Assembly (NCBI GenBank): GCA_029936675.1 | Contig: JAPYSB010000009.1 | Span: 1-64,000 of the forward strand | DNA length: 64,000 nucleotides | Direction: 5' to 3' | DNA from: Dehalococcoidia bacterium | GTDB lineage: Bacteria > Chloroflexota > Dehalococcoidia > Lucifugimonadales > UBA826 | Shown: positions 15,656 to 23,942 of the stretch, one piece after another | How positions within the stretch are numbered: the stretch's first letter is position 1 | How the letters are laid out: the number at the start of each line of letters is the position of its first letter | Program-made: the position numbers and the translations under genes | Notes under the pieces: model-generated | The model's input: the letters and a program-made list of their open reading frames with translations, nothing else | What the model was told of the DNA's origin: nothing | The model's database searches: none

Positions 15656-18001
15656 CTACTTCATTACTGGAATTAAATGCTGTTGGGTTACAGTGATCTC
15701 TTGAACAGCCTGTGAAGAATAAGCCATCTTTATTACCTCAATTTTAGACCACTTCTCTGTCTGGTCTGCATAATGGGGACTACCGGGATGCCCAGATGAT
15801 CCAAGCGGAACTATCCAACGTGAATTATCCCAATCAGATGGGTCGAAAACGTATCGTGCGACAGACATTCCTGTCATGACGAACGGATTTGACATGGCAA
15901 AGCTACCTGCTTGAGGAGTATCACCATCTCCTCCCATCGAAACCGATGGCGGATTCAGCAAATCTTTACAAGATCCATATATTTCGGCCAACGTGTGGGT
16001 CGGATTTGTAAAATGAAGCTTGCCCCATTCCCAATTTTCAGCCTCGTCCCCAACGGTTTCTTCTAAATATTTTATTGCCTCTGAAAAGGCTTTGGATATA
16101 GCTATCGGCCACGTTTCTTCGTCGGGTAATAGTGAGGCATCCTGATTCTTAAGACCCTCCATTAACCGAATAGCAAGATGATTCACGTGGGTTGGGGCAC
16201 CACGTCCCCCGGAAACTAGAGCCTGATCAGCTAATGATCCCAGTAAAGATCCAATAACCCTTACGTGCAATTTCCATCTAAATGCTGAATATATTGTTGC
16301 CGCAGGGGAGTCGGGGTCCATTTGATAGGTCCAATTTTTGAGAAGGTCCTGGGCCTTAGCTTCAAGCGGATCTAAATTATCGAGGTTTAGTATATGAGGA
16401 ACATAAACTGAGGCGGGTATCGAGGTTCGTTCCGAATGGATAGAAATCATATCTTCAACTGTTGCTTTTTCAAGTGCCTCAATTCTTTCAAGGATACGTC
16501 TTGCTCTAAATTCAGGAGCGTAATCTAATGCCATATAGTAGGGAAACTGTTCTCCGATTATCTTGTTATTAGCGGTCACTATGAATCCGTTTTTCGGGTT
16601 AGTTGATCTTGGCATTTTTTCGAAAGGAATATTGCCTTGCCATTCATGTTTGCCTGTCCAACCAGGAACGGGAAGCCATGCGTTTTCAATACCCCTTATT
16701 GGAATCTGGCCTCTATTAAGGTATTGGATATCACCATGAATATCGACAAGCATGTAGTTATTACATGGATCTACCCATTTTTCCATAGCCTGTTCCGCAC
16801 CAGATACCGAATCAGCGGTCATCTGTGGAAGGAGTGCTTCAAAACCATGGTTTGTGTCCGTGGTAGAAGTGTATTTGAAGGCAATGCCCCTTGTCCCGGA
16901 GGGATTTTCAGATATGATTGGCCCGTGCTTTGTCGCCTTTAATGTAATTTGATGGTCAGGCAGACCTGCCACTTTTATTGACTCTTCCTTCCATTCAACT
17001 TCTAACGTATCTCCCTTCCACTCATAAGTAGCGCCGACAGAATTAGATTCTATCTTTTCAACGTACAAGTCTTGATAATCTGCCATGGCGTGCGTTACAC
17101 ACCATGCGACTTTTTCATTATGGCCAAAATGTGGAAATCCCGGACAACCAGGGAATGAGAGGCCTACCACATCAAAATCTGGACATGTGACCTGATTCTG
17201 ATAATAGCAATTTGGGGTATCAAGACCTCTATGTGGATCTCCTGCCAATAAGGGTTTACCTGAATTTGTCTTATTACCGTGTAAAGCCCAACTATTGCTA
17301 CCAGCCTCAGGATCTTCTTGCATCCATCGAATGGATTCAATTGATGCCTGTAAACTTTCAAGGCCCTGCAAACCGGGTCCGGTATAGGTATCTAGTGGCG
17401 GAGTAATCAATAAATGGCCTGGCTGGTAACCTTTTACTAAATCGGCTGTTCGCTCTGGACCTAAATGGTTTAAGAGTTGGGCACGCCAATACTTTCCTTC
17501 AAAAACGCCCATCATAATATGTCTGACTTTATACACCGCTAAACAATCTTTCGGCGACCAAGGTTCAGGCTTCGCATTTGTGAGCTTGTATTCGACGGGT
17601 AGAGAAGAAGTGCTGTTGATAAAAGCATTTACTCCATCTGAATAGGCCGTTAGCATCAGGATGGTTTCAGAATTTAAGTGTGTTAGATCATCAATTACCG
17701 AATCTTCTATCTGGAATTTTCGCATCGTTATGTCTGACTCCAATCCCGGTTCACCCACTAATTCCGCCCATCTGCCGAAGGCCTTACGCCTGTCAAATTC
17801 CATGTGCCATAGCCGATCTTGAGCGGTTGCAAACCCCTGGCCGAAAAAAGCATCATAGCTGTTCGAACCCGTTACATGAGGAATTCCATGTATATCTCTT
17901 GTTATGGAAACCTCATTTTTTATATGACCCGTCTGAATGTCTGAAGTCGTGTCAGGCAAAGAAGCCTGCAGATCGGACTGAGTGATTTGAATTGTACTCA
18001 T
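15656..18001 (-). CDS. penicillin acylase family (Ntn) amidohydrolase
   Basis: A 781-residue N-terminal-nucleophile hydrolase of the penicillin acylase family. These precursors cut themselves in front of a Ser that becomes the catalytic residue; here EAGSNSWAL puts it at S235. The downstream FPGCPGFPHFGHNEKVAWCVTHA-type block and an Asn-rich NNYMLVDIHGDIQYLNRG segment match the beta subunit. Family members hydrolyse amides of acyl-amino acids, homoserine lactones or beta-lactams. ATG at 18001 has AAGGAGAGG just upstream. Unlike classical acylases it has no signal peptide (MSTIQITQSDLQ), suggesting a cytoplasmic enzyme. Confidence 0.9.
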   Translation of the reverse strand: MSTIQITQSDLQASLPDTTSDIQTGHIKNEVSITRDIHGIPHVTGSNSYDAFFGQGFATAQDRLWHMEFDRRKAFGRWAELVGEPGLESDITMRKFQIEDSVIDDLTHLNSETILMLTAYSDGVNAFINSTSSLPVEYKLTNAKPEPWSPKDCLAVYKVRHIMMGVFEGKYWRAQLLNHLGPERTADLVKGYQPGHLLITPPLDTYTGPGLQGLESLQASIESIRWMQEDPEAGSNSWALHGNKTNSGKPLLAGDPHRGLDTPNCYYQNQVTCPDFDVVGLSFPGCPGFPHFGHNEKVAWCVTHAMADYQDLYVEKIESNSVGATYEWKGDTLEVEWKEESIKVAGLPDHQITLKATKHGPIISENPSGTRGIAFKYTSTTDTNHGFEALLPQMTADSVSGAEQAMEKWVDPCNNYMLVDIHGDIQYLNRGQIPIRGIENAWLPVPGWTGKHEWQGNIPFEKMPRSTNPKNGFIVTANNKIIGEQFPYYMALDYAPEFRARRILERIEALEKATVEDMISIHSERTSIPASVYVPHILNLDNLDPLEAKAQDLLKNWTYQMDPDSPAATIYSAFRWKLHVRVIGSLLGSLADQALVSGGRGAPTHVNHLAIRLMEGLKNQDASLLPDEETWPIAISKAFSEAIKYLEETVGDEAENWEWGKLHFTNPTHTLAEIYGSCKDLLNPPSVSMGGDGDTPQAGSFAMSNPFVMTGMSVARYVFDPSDWDNSRWIVPLGSSGHPGSPHYADQTEKWSKIEVIKMAYSSQAVQEITVTQQHLIPVMK

Positions 18002-18106
18002 TACCTCTCCTTAAGTTATCGCTAAGAAAATTGCCTATTACTTTGATAACTGTAGGAAACATCGGTGAATTTCACAAGTTACTCCCTCTAATTAATACAC
18101 CTAATG

Positions 18107-18112
18107 TATAAT
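18107..18112 (+). promoter_or_regulatory. -10 element of tRNA-Leu
   Basis: TATAAT lies 11 bp before the mature tRNA-Leu 5' end. No convincing -35 hexamer is found at the usual distance. Confidence 0.5.
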
Positions 18113-18123
18113 TCACCTCTTTC

Positions 18124-18208
18124 GGGGAAGTGTCGGAATTGGTAGACGAGCTAGATTTAGGATCTAGTGCCGAGAGGCGTGTGGGTTCGAGTCCCTCCTT
18201 CCCCACCA
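18124..18208 (+). tRNA. tRNA-Leu (TAG)
   Basis: Acceptor strand GGGGAAG (18124-18130) pairs with CTTCCCC (18198-18204), followed by A and an encoded CCA. The anticodon arm is CTAGA, loop TTTAGGA, TCTAG, so the anticodon is TAG. The long variable arm (GTGCCGAGAGGCGT region) and the T-loop GGTTCGAGTCC confirm a class II leucine tRNA. Confidence 0.96.
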
Positions 18209-18238
18209 TATCGGCCCACACTCCCTTTAATTTATCCG

Positions 18239-18267
18239 TTGACACTCTTATTTCACTGACCTAGTAT
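18239..18267 (+). promoter_or_regulatory. sigma70-type promoter of the SRP RNA
   Basis: TTGACA (18239-18244), a 17-bp spacer and TAGTAT (18262-18267) sit six bases before the predicted 5' end of the SRP RNA at 18274. This is a near-consensus housekeeping promoter. Confidence 0.85.
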
Positions 18268-18273
18268 GGATGT

Positions 18274-18543
18274 GGGTCGTGCTAGGCGGGGAGTTAGCGG
18301 TGCCCTGTATTCGCAAACCGCTCTAGCGAGGCTGAATTCCTATCATAGGTGCGTCAGAAACTGCCTCTTGCAATTTGTATAGGTGTTGATAGTCGGGTCC
18401 TACGCGGCGAGAGACTGCGAACTCCGTCAGGTTCGGAAGAAAGCAGCGGTAAACAGATACTCTCGGGTGCCGTAGGGAAGCCTGATTAGAGCCATGCCAA
18501 TTGTATATGTTGTTTCTTCACATCAAAGAAAGGTGCACGGCCC
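18274..18543 (+). ncRNA. ffs: signal recognition particle RNA, large bacterial type
   Basis: An RNA of about 270 nt with both SRP domains. The 5' Alu part contains GTGCTAGGCGGGGAGTTAGC and the CGCTCTAGC element as in the Bacillus scRNA. The S domain has the SRP54-binding helix 8 signature, GTCAGGTTCGGAAG and then AAGCAGC. The ends close a helix: GGGTCGTGC (18274-18282) pairs with GCACGGCCC (18535-18543). It partners with Ffh in co-translational membrane targeting; the Alu domain is thought to slow elongation. It has its own promoter after tRNA-Leu. Confidence 0.93.
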
Positions 18544-18588
18544 GTTTATGAAAACATGATATTTTCCTCTTAATCACATTTGAATGAT

Positions 18589-19413
18589 ATGGCTCACTTA
18601 ATTAACCCAGCAAAAAAATCCCTAGGCCAACATTTTCTCCACGACGGCACCGTATTAAGGAAGATTGTGACTGCCGCCAAAGTGAATGAAAATGATCACA
18701 TTTTGGAAATAGGTCCGGGAAAAGGACATCTGACCAAAAGGCTCTTATTGGAAGGATGTTTTGTAACAGCAATAGAATTGGATCATGACTTAATAATCGG
18801 GCCCTTGAAGGACATAGCTTCAAATCCCAAATTAGAAATTGTCGAAGGGGATGCTCGCAAGGTTGATCTAAGAAATTTCATAGCTAGCACAACTCGATAT
18901 AAATTGGTCGCCAATTTGCCTTACAATGCGGGTACCAATATTCTGAGAAATATCTTGCTCTCTGATCTGCCTCCTCAATTGAGTGTTGTAATGTTGCAGA
19001 AGGAAGTTGCTCGAAATATCACGGCAACCCAAGGCAAATCCAATATTTTATCTAGTTTTTTTCAAGCCTATTATCATACCAATTTCCATTTCAATGTTCA
19101 GCCTAGATCCTTTTCCCCACAACCGAAGGTTGTATCTGGAGTAGTATCATTGGAAAGGAAAGAGAGTCCCCTGCTGCCTAAATGCCTCCAGCATGATTAT
19201 TTTATGTTTTTAACCTGCGGCTTTGCTGCTCCCAGAAAACAGTTGCATAATTCCCTATCCCAAGGATTGAGAATAAGCATCCAAGAAGTTAAAGACGTTA
19301 GTTCTCAATTAGGTCTTAATAGCGAACTGAGACCGGCGGCTTTAAGCGTTGAAGAATGGGTTGCCGTGTTTAAAAAATTTCATAATAGAAAGTACCTCTT
19401 CAAACCTCAATAA
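18589..19413 (+). CDS. rsmA: 16S rRNA (adenine-N6)-dimethyltransferase RsmA/KsgA
   Basis: A 274-residue methyltransferase that dimethylates two adenines near the 3' end of 16S rRNA during 30S maturation. SLGQHFL near the N-terminus, the SAM motif EIGPGKGHLT, and the NLPYN catalytic motif are all present, with the C-terminal FAAPRKQLHNSL helix. I take ATG at 18589; TTG at 18580 in frame would add three residues, and neither has a strong ribosome site. ispE follows after 12 bp, a common rsmA-ispE pairing. Confidence 0.93.
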   Translation: MAHLINPAKKSLGQHFLHDGTVLRKIVTAAKVNENDHILEIGPGKGHLTKRLLLEGCFVTAIELDHDLIIGPLKDIASNPKLEIVEGDARKVDLRNFIASTTRYKLVANLPYNAGTNILRNILLSDLPPQLSVVMLQKEVARNITATQGKSNILSSFFQAYYHTNFHFNVQPRSFSPQPKVVSGVVSLERKESPLLPKCLQHDYFMFLTCGFAAPRKQLHNSLSQGLRISIQEVKDVSSQLGLNSELRPAALSVEEWVAVFKKFHNRKYLFKPQ

Positions 19414-19425
19414 CAATTTAAAGAT

Positions 19426-20289
19426 ATGCAGATCAAAGCCCCAGCCAAGTTGAATTTAAGTTTAGAAATTCTAGGTAAGAGACGGGATGGATTTCACGAT
19501 ATATCCTCCATAATCCAAACAATATCCTTATTCGATAATTTGCAAATTGAGATCGATGATCACCTTACTTTGGAAAGCCCTGGTTTTGATTTGGACCCAA
19601 ATGAAAATATTGTTTATCTAGCTGCAAAAAATATGCGCAAACAATATGCTGTGAATGTTGGGGCTAGAATGGTTTTACAGAAGCAAATCCCTGTATCAGC
19701 TGGGCTGGGAGGTGGTAGTAGCGATGCTGCTGCAACTATAAAAATTCTTAATAAAATTTGGAGTTTAAATCTTCCATTTACCGAACTAATTGCATTTGCA
19801 TCTACTATTGGATCAGATGTACCTTTTTTTCTGGAGGGAGGCACTTCTTTTGTCCATGGCAGGGGAGAACTAATTCGGAGACTACCCGATTGTGAAGTAG
19901 GTTGGATTGTTATTATTGTGCCTGACTTTAAAATGAAAGCGAAAACAAAATCGATGTACTCTTACCTGGGAGAAGATAGCTATACCTCCGGCGGCCTGTC
20001 TCGAAAACTTGAGGCGCGCATAAGAAACGGGGGAGATTGCCCTCCTCAATTAATGTTCAATGGCTTTCTGGATGTCGCAAAGAAGACCATTCCGAGTATA
20101 AAAGAGGCGCTTTCTGTTTTCAATAAAGTAGGGGTACAAGAAATTCACTTAACAGGCAGTGGCCCCTCTTTATTCACAATAGTCAAACGTAAAGAGATAG
20201 CGACTGCACTATCTTTGTTAATAACTCATAAACATCAATTGGAATCTTATGTTGTTGACAATGTTTCCCGGGATAAATTTCAGGTTTAG
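19426..20289 (+). CDS. ispE: 4-diphosphocytidyl-2-C-methyl-D-erythritol kinase
   Basis: A 287-residue GHMP kinase that phosphorylates CDP-methylerythritol in the MEP isoprenoid pathway, so this organism makes isoprenoids by the non-mevalonate route. APAKLNLSLEI at 5-15 starts the family fold. The ATP-binding glycine loop PVSAGLGGGSSDAA is at 89-102, and LTGSGPSLF lies in the C-terminal domain. ATG at 19426. The length is as expected for IspE. Confidence 0.94.
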   Translation: MQIKAPAKLNLSLEILGKRRDGFHDISSIIQTISLFDNLQIEIDDHLTLESPGFDLDPNENIVYLAAKNMRKQYAVNVGARMVLQKQIPVSAGLGGGSSDAAATIKILNKIWSLNLPFTELIAFASTIGSDVPFFLEGGTSFVHGRGELIRRLPDCEVGWIVIIVPDFKMKAKTKSMYSYLGEDSYTSGGLSRKLEARIRNGGDCPPQLMFNGFLDVAKKTIPSIKEALSVFNKVGVQEIHLTGSGPSLFTIVKRKEIATALSLLITHKHQLESYVVDNVSRDKFQV

Positions 20290-20292
20290 TTG

Positions 20293-20706
20293 GTGAATAT
20301 CATAATAGCAGGAGCGGCATCCGGATTACTGTTTGCTTCGATGTCGATTGCCTTTGGATGTTTTGCCATTTTCGTTATGTATAGAAACGGCATAGGGGCT
20401 ATACACGATATGTTCAGCACACTAGCTCCTTCCAAAATTATATTTTCTTCGATAATGATTTGGAACCCTACCTGCGTGGTGATAGGCATATTGTTTGCCC
20501 TTCTATTCTCATATTTATCGAATATGAGGCCGGGATCGGGTTTTTTTAGCCCTAATTTTTTTTACACCTTCTTCGTGATCGGTATTTCCCTTCTATTTCT
20601 AGTTATATCCTATAAATTCCTTTCACTGATTTTCCGACCAATGCTAGGTATAGTAGGAGGGTTTCTCTTAATTTTCGGGTGGTTGATACCATATTTGGCT
20701 ATATGA
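20293..20706 (+). CDS. uncharacterised four-helix membrane protein
   Basis: A small hydrophobic protein of 137 residues with four predicted transmembrane helices (roughly 3-30, 50-75, 85-110, 112-136). GTG at 20293 is preceded by AGG at a suitable distance; TTG at 20290, abutting the ispE stop, is an alternative. It is evidently co-transcribed with rsmA and ispE. I recognise no family or catalytic motif. Confidence 0.7.
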   Translation: MNIIIAGAASGLLFASMSIAFGCFAIFVMYRNGIGAIHDMFSTLAPSKIIFSSIMIWNPTCVVIGILFALLFSYLSNMRPGSGFFSPNFFYTFFVIGISLLFLVISYKFLSLIFRPMLGIVGGFLLIFGWLIPYLAI

Positions 20707-20784
20707 ATTCATTTATTCCCAATTAAGACTTGAATCGCCCCAGACCTCAATTTAGAATGTATAGGTTGGCACAAAGGTTTATGT

Positions 20785-21483
20785 TTGTTTAATTTTGATC
20801 TTCACGTTCATACAGTCAAAGGAAGTACCGATAGTGGGCTACTGCCAGAACAGCTAATCGCAGAAGCTAAAAGAATTGGTCTTAACGGTGTTTTCCTATC
20901 AGAGCATGGTGGAGGATGGACATCAACTCAAATTGAAGCGGAATTCGGTGAAGCCGATCTGACTGTGGCTACTGGCTTAGAAGTTAACACTGATATGGGG
21001 CATATAATAGCTATTGGTCTGGATTCCTATGTCAGTGGTATTCATAAACTAAAGGTGTTAAGAGAAAAAATAGATGAAGTGGGCGGTATTTTGATAGCCG
21101 CCCACCCATTAAGAAATTTTTTCAATCGGCCTCCATACAATGTTAATTTGCTTTTTGGTGGATGGAAAGTTCCCCCTGAAACTCCTGAACAAGCGGCGGA
21201 ACACGAATTGTTTTCTTTGGTGGACTGTATTGAAGTGACCAATGGCGCTAACAGTGAAAAGGAAAATTCATTTACGCTCGACATAGCGAATCATCTGAAT
21301 ATGCCAGCCTCTGGTGGCAGTGACTCACACTCTATTCAGGGCATTGGAAGAAGTTTCACTATATTTGAAAACAATATTCCTGATCGGGAAACTCTTATTG
21401 CGGAGATAAGAGCAGAAAGGTTTTATCCTGCTGAAGGGCTGAATATTGGGAAGGTTCGAAAATTTCAAAATGCGAATTCTTAG
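20785..21483 (+). CDS. PHP-domain metal-dependent phosphoesterase
   Basis: A 232-residue PHP domain. Metal ligands are visible as DLHVHT (H7, H9), SEHGG (E40, H41), AAHPLRN and GGSDSHSI near the C-terminus. PHP proteins hydrolyse phosphoesters such as nucleoside phosphates, histidinol phosphate or DNA ends using three metals. TTG at 20785 is the only start before the first metal motif, and AAAGG lies just upstream. It stands alone, so the substrate is unknown. Confidence 0.87.
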   Translation: MFNFDLHVHTVKGSTDSGLLPEQLIAEAKRIGLNGVFLSEHGGGWTSTQIEAEFGEADLTVATGLEVNTDMGHIIAIGLDSYVSGIHKLKVLREKIDEVGGILIAAHPLRNFFNRPPYNVNLLFGGWKVPPETPEQAAEHELFSLVDCIEVTNGANSEKENSFTLDIANHLNMPASGGSDSHSIQGIGRSFTIFENNIPDRETLIAEIRAERFYPAEGLNIGKVRKFQNANS

Positions 21484-21605
21484 CTGATTCATTGCTATGA
21501 ATATCTCCAATAATATGATCCTCAAATATCTTTAAATCCCCCTTCTTAAGTTTTAACCTTTTATCGTGCTTAATTTTCACTGAGATATAAAGGGTTTGTT
21601 TTTAT

Positions 21606-22997
21606 ATGCTCAATTCCATTATTGGTAACCTAGCAAGACCTCTGGGAACCACCGAAGACATAGACCAAAAGGTTTATTCTTTGTCCTCCCATATGGAATC
21701 AAAGAATAGGGGAACAGCATTATTCTCGTTTCTTTCTCTTCCCTCAGCGGACCAGGCCGATGTGATCCTACGATTAAATCGAGAACATCAATTAAATTTA
21801 ATCTCCTGGGTCAAGCCAGCTGATTTCGCCTTAATTGCAGAAGAATTAGAAACGAGCGAATTCATACATTTAATGACCGACATACCTCTATCGGACGTAT
21901 CACGCATCTTAGAACTGACTTCACCTCCAATCGCTGCCGACATACTAAAGAATTTTTCTCAATCGGATTCGTATCTTCTGACCCAGCATATGCGCCATGC
22001 GGACGAGATATTGGCATTAATGTCTTATGATGCCAAAGATGCCGGTGGCCTTATGACCACTTCTTTTCTTAGTGTTAATCAATCGATGACGGTGGGGGCG
22101 GCAACTGAGTATATCCGTAGTTTCTCCTATACTGATCTTGACGACGTATCTAGTGTTCTTGTGGTAGATGATAAAGAATTTTTAGTTGGTATTTTCAACA
22201 TAACAAGACTGGTTACAGCACCTTTAGGGGATCCTGTCTCTTCCATAATTTTCCCGAGCATAATTTCTGTAGCGGCGGATACCGACAGAGAAGAATGCGC
22301 TCGAATTATGGAACGGTACAATTTACTTACCTTGCCGGTCACTGACGAGTTTGGTCGTCTTGTAGGTACACTGAAAATAGAGGACATGATTTTCGTATTA
22401 CAGGAAGAAGCTACAGAAGATATGTATCGGATGGTGGGAGTAGATGAAGAAGAAAAACTTCTAGGCCCAATATGGGTTTCAATCAAAGGTCGTTTTCCTT
22501 GGTTGTTCATTAATCTGATCACCGTCGGCTTTGCAGCCGGAGTAATAACTCTATTCCAGTCAACCTTGTCACAGGTTTTGGTTTTAGCAGTTTTTATTCC
22601 CGTTATAGCAGGGCAGGGTGGCATAGCAGGTACTCAAACTTTGACACTGGTAGTGAGATCAATGGCTCTAGGGGAGATCCGAAAATCTGATTCTGCCCGC
22701 CTTTTAGGTAAAGAAATAGGTATAGGCTTAATTCATGGTGTCATGCTTGGATTGGTTGCAGGAATTGTCGCTTATTACTGGCACGGCAGTGAATATATTG
22801 GCGCGGTGGTAGGTGTTGCTATGCTAGGAAATTTGATTGTGGCAAGCATTAGTGGGGTATCACTTCCCCTAATTCTAAAGGCTTTGAATATAGATCCAGC
22901 TCTAGCCTCTGCAGTTGCTGTCACCACGCTAACTGATGTCATAGGATTGGTTTTATATCTCGGATTGGCAACAATCCTACTTCCAGTTATAACCTGA
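21606..22997 (+). CDS. mgtE: magnesium transporter MgtE
   Basis: A 463-residue MgtE-type Mg2+ channel. Residues up to about 135 form the helical N domain. Two CBS domains follow (about 138-260) with the TLPVTDEFGRLVGTLKIEDM segment, and then five transmembrane helices. The pore region GQGGIAGTQTLTLVVRSMALGEI is clear. Cytosolic Mg2+ binding between the N and CBS domains gates the channel in characterised homologues. ATG at 21606. I see no M-box riboswitch in the 122-bp spacer upstream. Its 3' end overlaps the convergent PAP2-like gene by 11 bp. Confidence 0.94.
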   Translation: MLNSIIGNLARPLGTTEDIDQKVYSLSSHMESKNRGTALFSFLSLPSADQADVILRLNREHQLNLISWVKPADFALIAEELETSEFIHLMTDIPLSDVSRILELTSPPIAADILKNFSQSDSYLLTQHMRHADEILALMSYDAKDAGGLMTTSFLSVNQSMTVGAATEYIRSFSYTDLDDVSSVLVVDDKEFLVGIFNITRLVTAPLGDPVSSIIFPSIISVAADTDREECARIMERYNLLTLPVTDEFGRLVGTLKIEDMIFVLQEEATEDMYRMVGVDEEEKLLGPIWVSIKGRFPWLFINLITVGFAAGVITLFQSTLSQVLVLAVFIPVIAGQGGIAGTQTLTLVVRSMALGEIRKSDSARLLGKEIGIGLIHGVMLGLVAGIVAYYWHGSEYIGAVVGVAMLGNLIVASISGVSLPLILKALNIDPALASAVAVTTLTDVIGLVLYLGLATILLPVIT

Positions 22998-23604
22998 CTA
23001 TTTTTAACCCTTTCCATTTTTCAACTAGCAACAATAAAAGATACAGTTGTTTTGAAAAAAGGTTCATCAGAAGGGTCGACAAAAAAAATGAGACTAATGC
23101 CGTTAGTATTCCGCCAAGTACATCACCAGGAAAGTGAATGCCCACATATATCCTGCAGAATGCTAAGCATAAACTAGACCATAACATCAAACAGCCTATC
23201 TTTCTGTAAGTTTTAAGAACAGGAATGGTGAGTGCCACTACAGCCGCTACAGAGTTTGATGGGAACGAAGAGTCTGTTGGCGCATAGAAAATCAAATTTG
23301 CTTCTATCAAGTTAAACGGTCTTTCTCTAAACAAAATTTGATTTAACATAATAACAATTAAACAGGCCACCACAAGGGTGAAAATACTATTCAAGACCGT
23401 GAGTCGGGTTTTTAATCTCCTGAGGGTAGAGTTTTCTTTGTACCAAAGGAAAATTAGCATCAACGACAGAAAAACGGGAACCAAATAATCGCTGCCAATA
23501 ATCCTAGCCGACGAGTCAATGATAGAAGAAGTTCCAACCTTGGAATTAATGGCTAGGAACAATCTCTGGTCAAAATCAATAATGGTATAAATGAAATCTT
23601 GCAT
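22987..23604 (-). CDS. PAP2-like membrane protein with altered catalytic motifs
   Basis: A 205-residue membrane protein of the PAP2 phosphatase superfamily, with about five or six helices. Motif 3, CRIYVGIHFPGD, is intact and carries the nucleophilic His. Motif 1 reads NQILFRERP, with Asn where Lys is usual. Motif 2 reads SFPSNSVA, with Ser where the general-acid His of PSGH/PSDH is expected. Normal members dephosphorylate lipid phosphates such as undecaprenyl pyrophosphate; this one may be inactive or altered. ATG at 23604, five bases after the small membrane gene upstream, so probably one transcript. Confidence 0.78.
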   Translation of the reverse strand: MQDFIYTIIDFDQRLFLAINSKVGTSSIIDSSARIIGSDYLVPVFLSLMLIFLWYKENSTLRRLKTRLTVLNSIFTLVVACLIVIMLNQILFRERPFNLIEANLIFYAPTDSSFPSNSVAAVVALTIPVLKTYRKIGCLMLWSSLCLAFCRIYVGIHFPGDVLGGILTALVSFFLSTLLMNLFSKQLYLLLLLVEKWKGLKIVRL

Positions 23605-23609
23605 CAGAA

Positions 23610-23912
23610 TTAATTGGAATTGTTTCGGATTATCTTTTTCCCCGCTGAAAATAGCTTACGAATTATTAAAGCTGTAAGAGTCGACAAAGCAAAGAGGACA
23701 GTCTGCTCATTTGCATCTAATCCGCCTTGATAGTCATTAACTATCCTGTTGTCTGTACTAAAAAACAGAATCGCTGCAGTCAACATCAAAATGATACCAA
23801 GATAATACGGCATAACCGCTGCTGAGGAATTGCGGTTGGCCGTAGCGGTGAATAACAAACCAGAAACGGCTATCACACAGCAAAGATAATAGTCTAAGTG
23901 GAATCCAAACAT
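23610..23912 (-). CDS. small membrane protein upstream of the PAP2-like gene
   Basis: A 100-residue protein with three hydrophobic stretches (about 8-24, 34-51, 68-87) and a basic C-terminus. ATG at 23912 and the 5-bp gap to the PAP2-like gene indicate co-transcription and perhaps a joint membrane complex. I recognise no family. Confidence 0.65.
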   Translation of the reverse strand: MFGFHLDYYLCCVIAVSGLLFTATANRNSSAAVMPYYLGIILMLTAAILFFSTDNRIVNDYQGGLDANEQTVLFALSTLTALIIRKLFSAGKKIIRNNSN

Positions 23913-23942
23913 TTCAAATTTATCAAAATTGTAATTAGGGGC

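Noticed and set aside
21484-21605. M-box Mg2+ riboswitch upstream of mgtE
   Set aside because: The 122-bp spacer lacks the conserved M-box elements and is too short for the usual element plus terminator.
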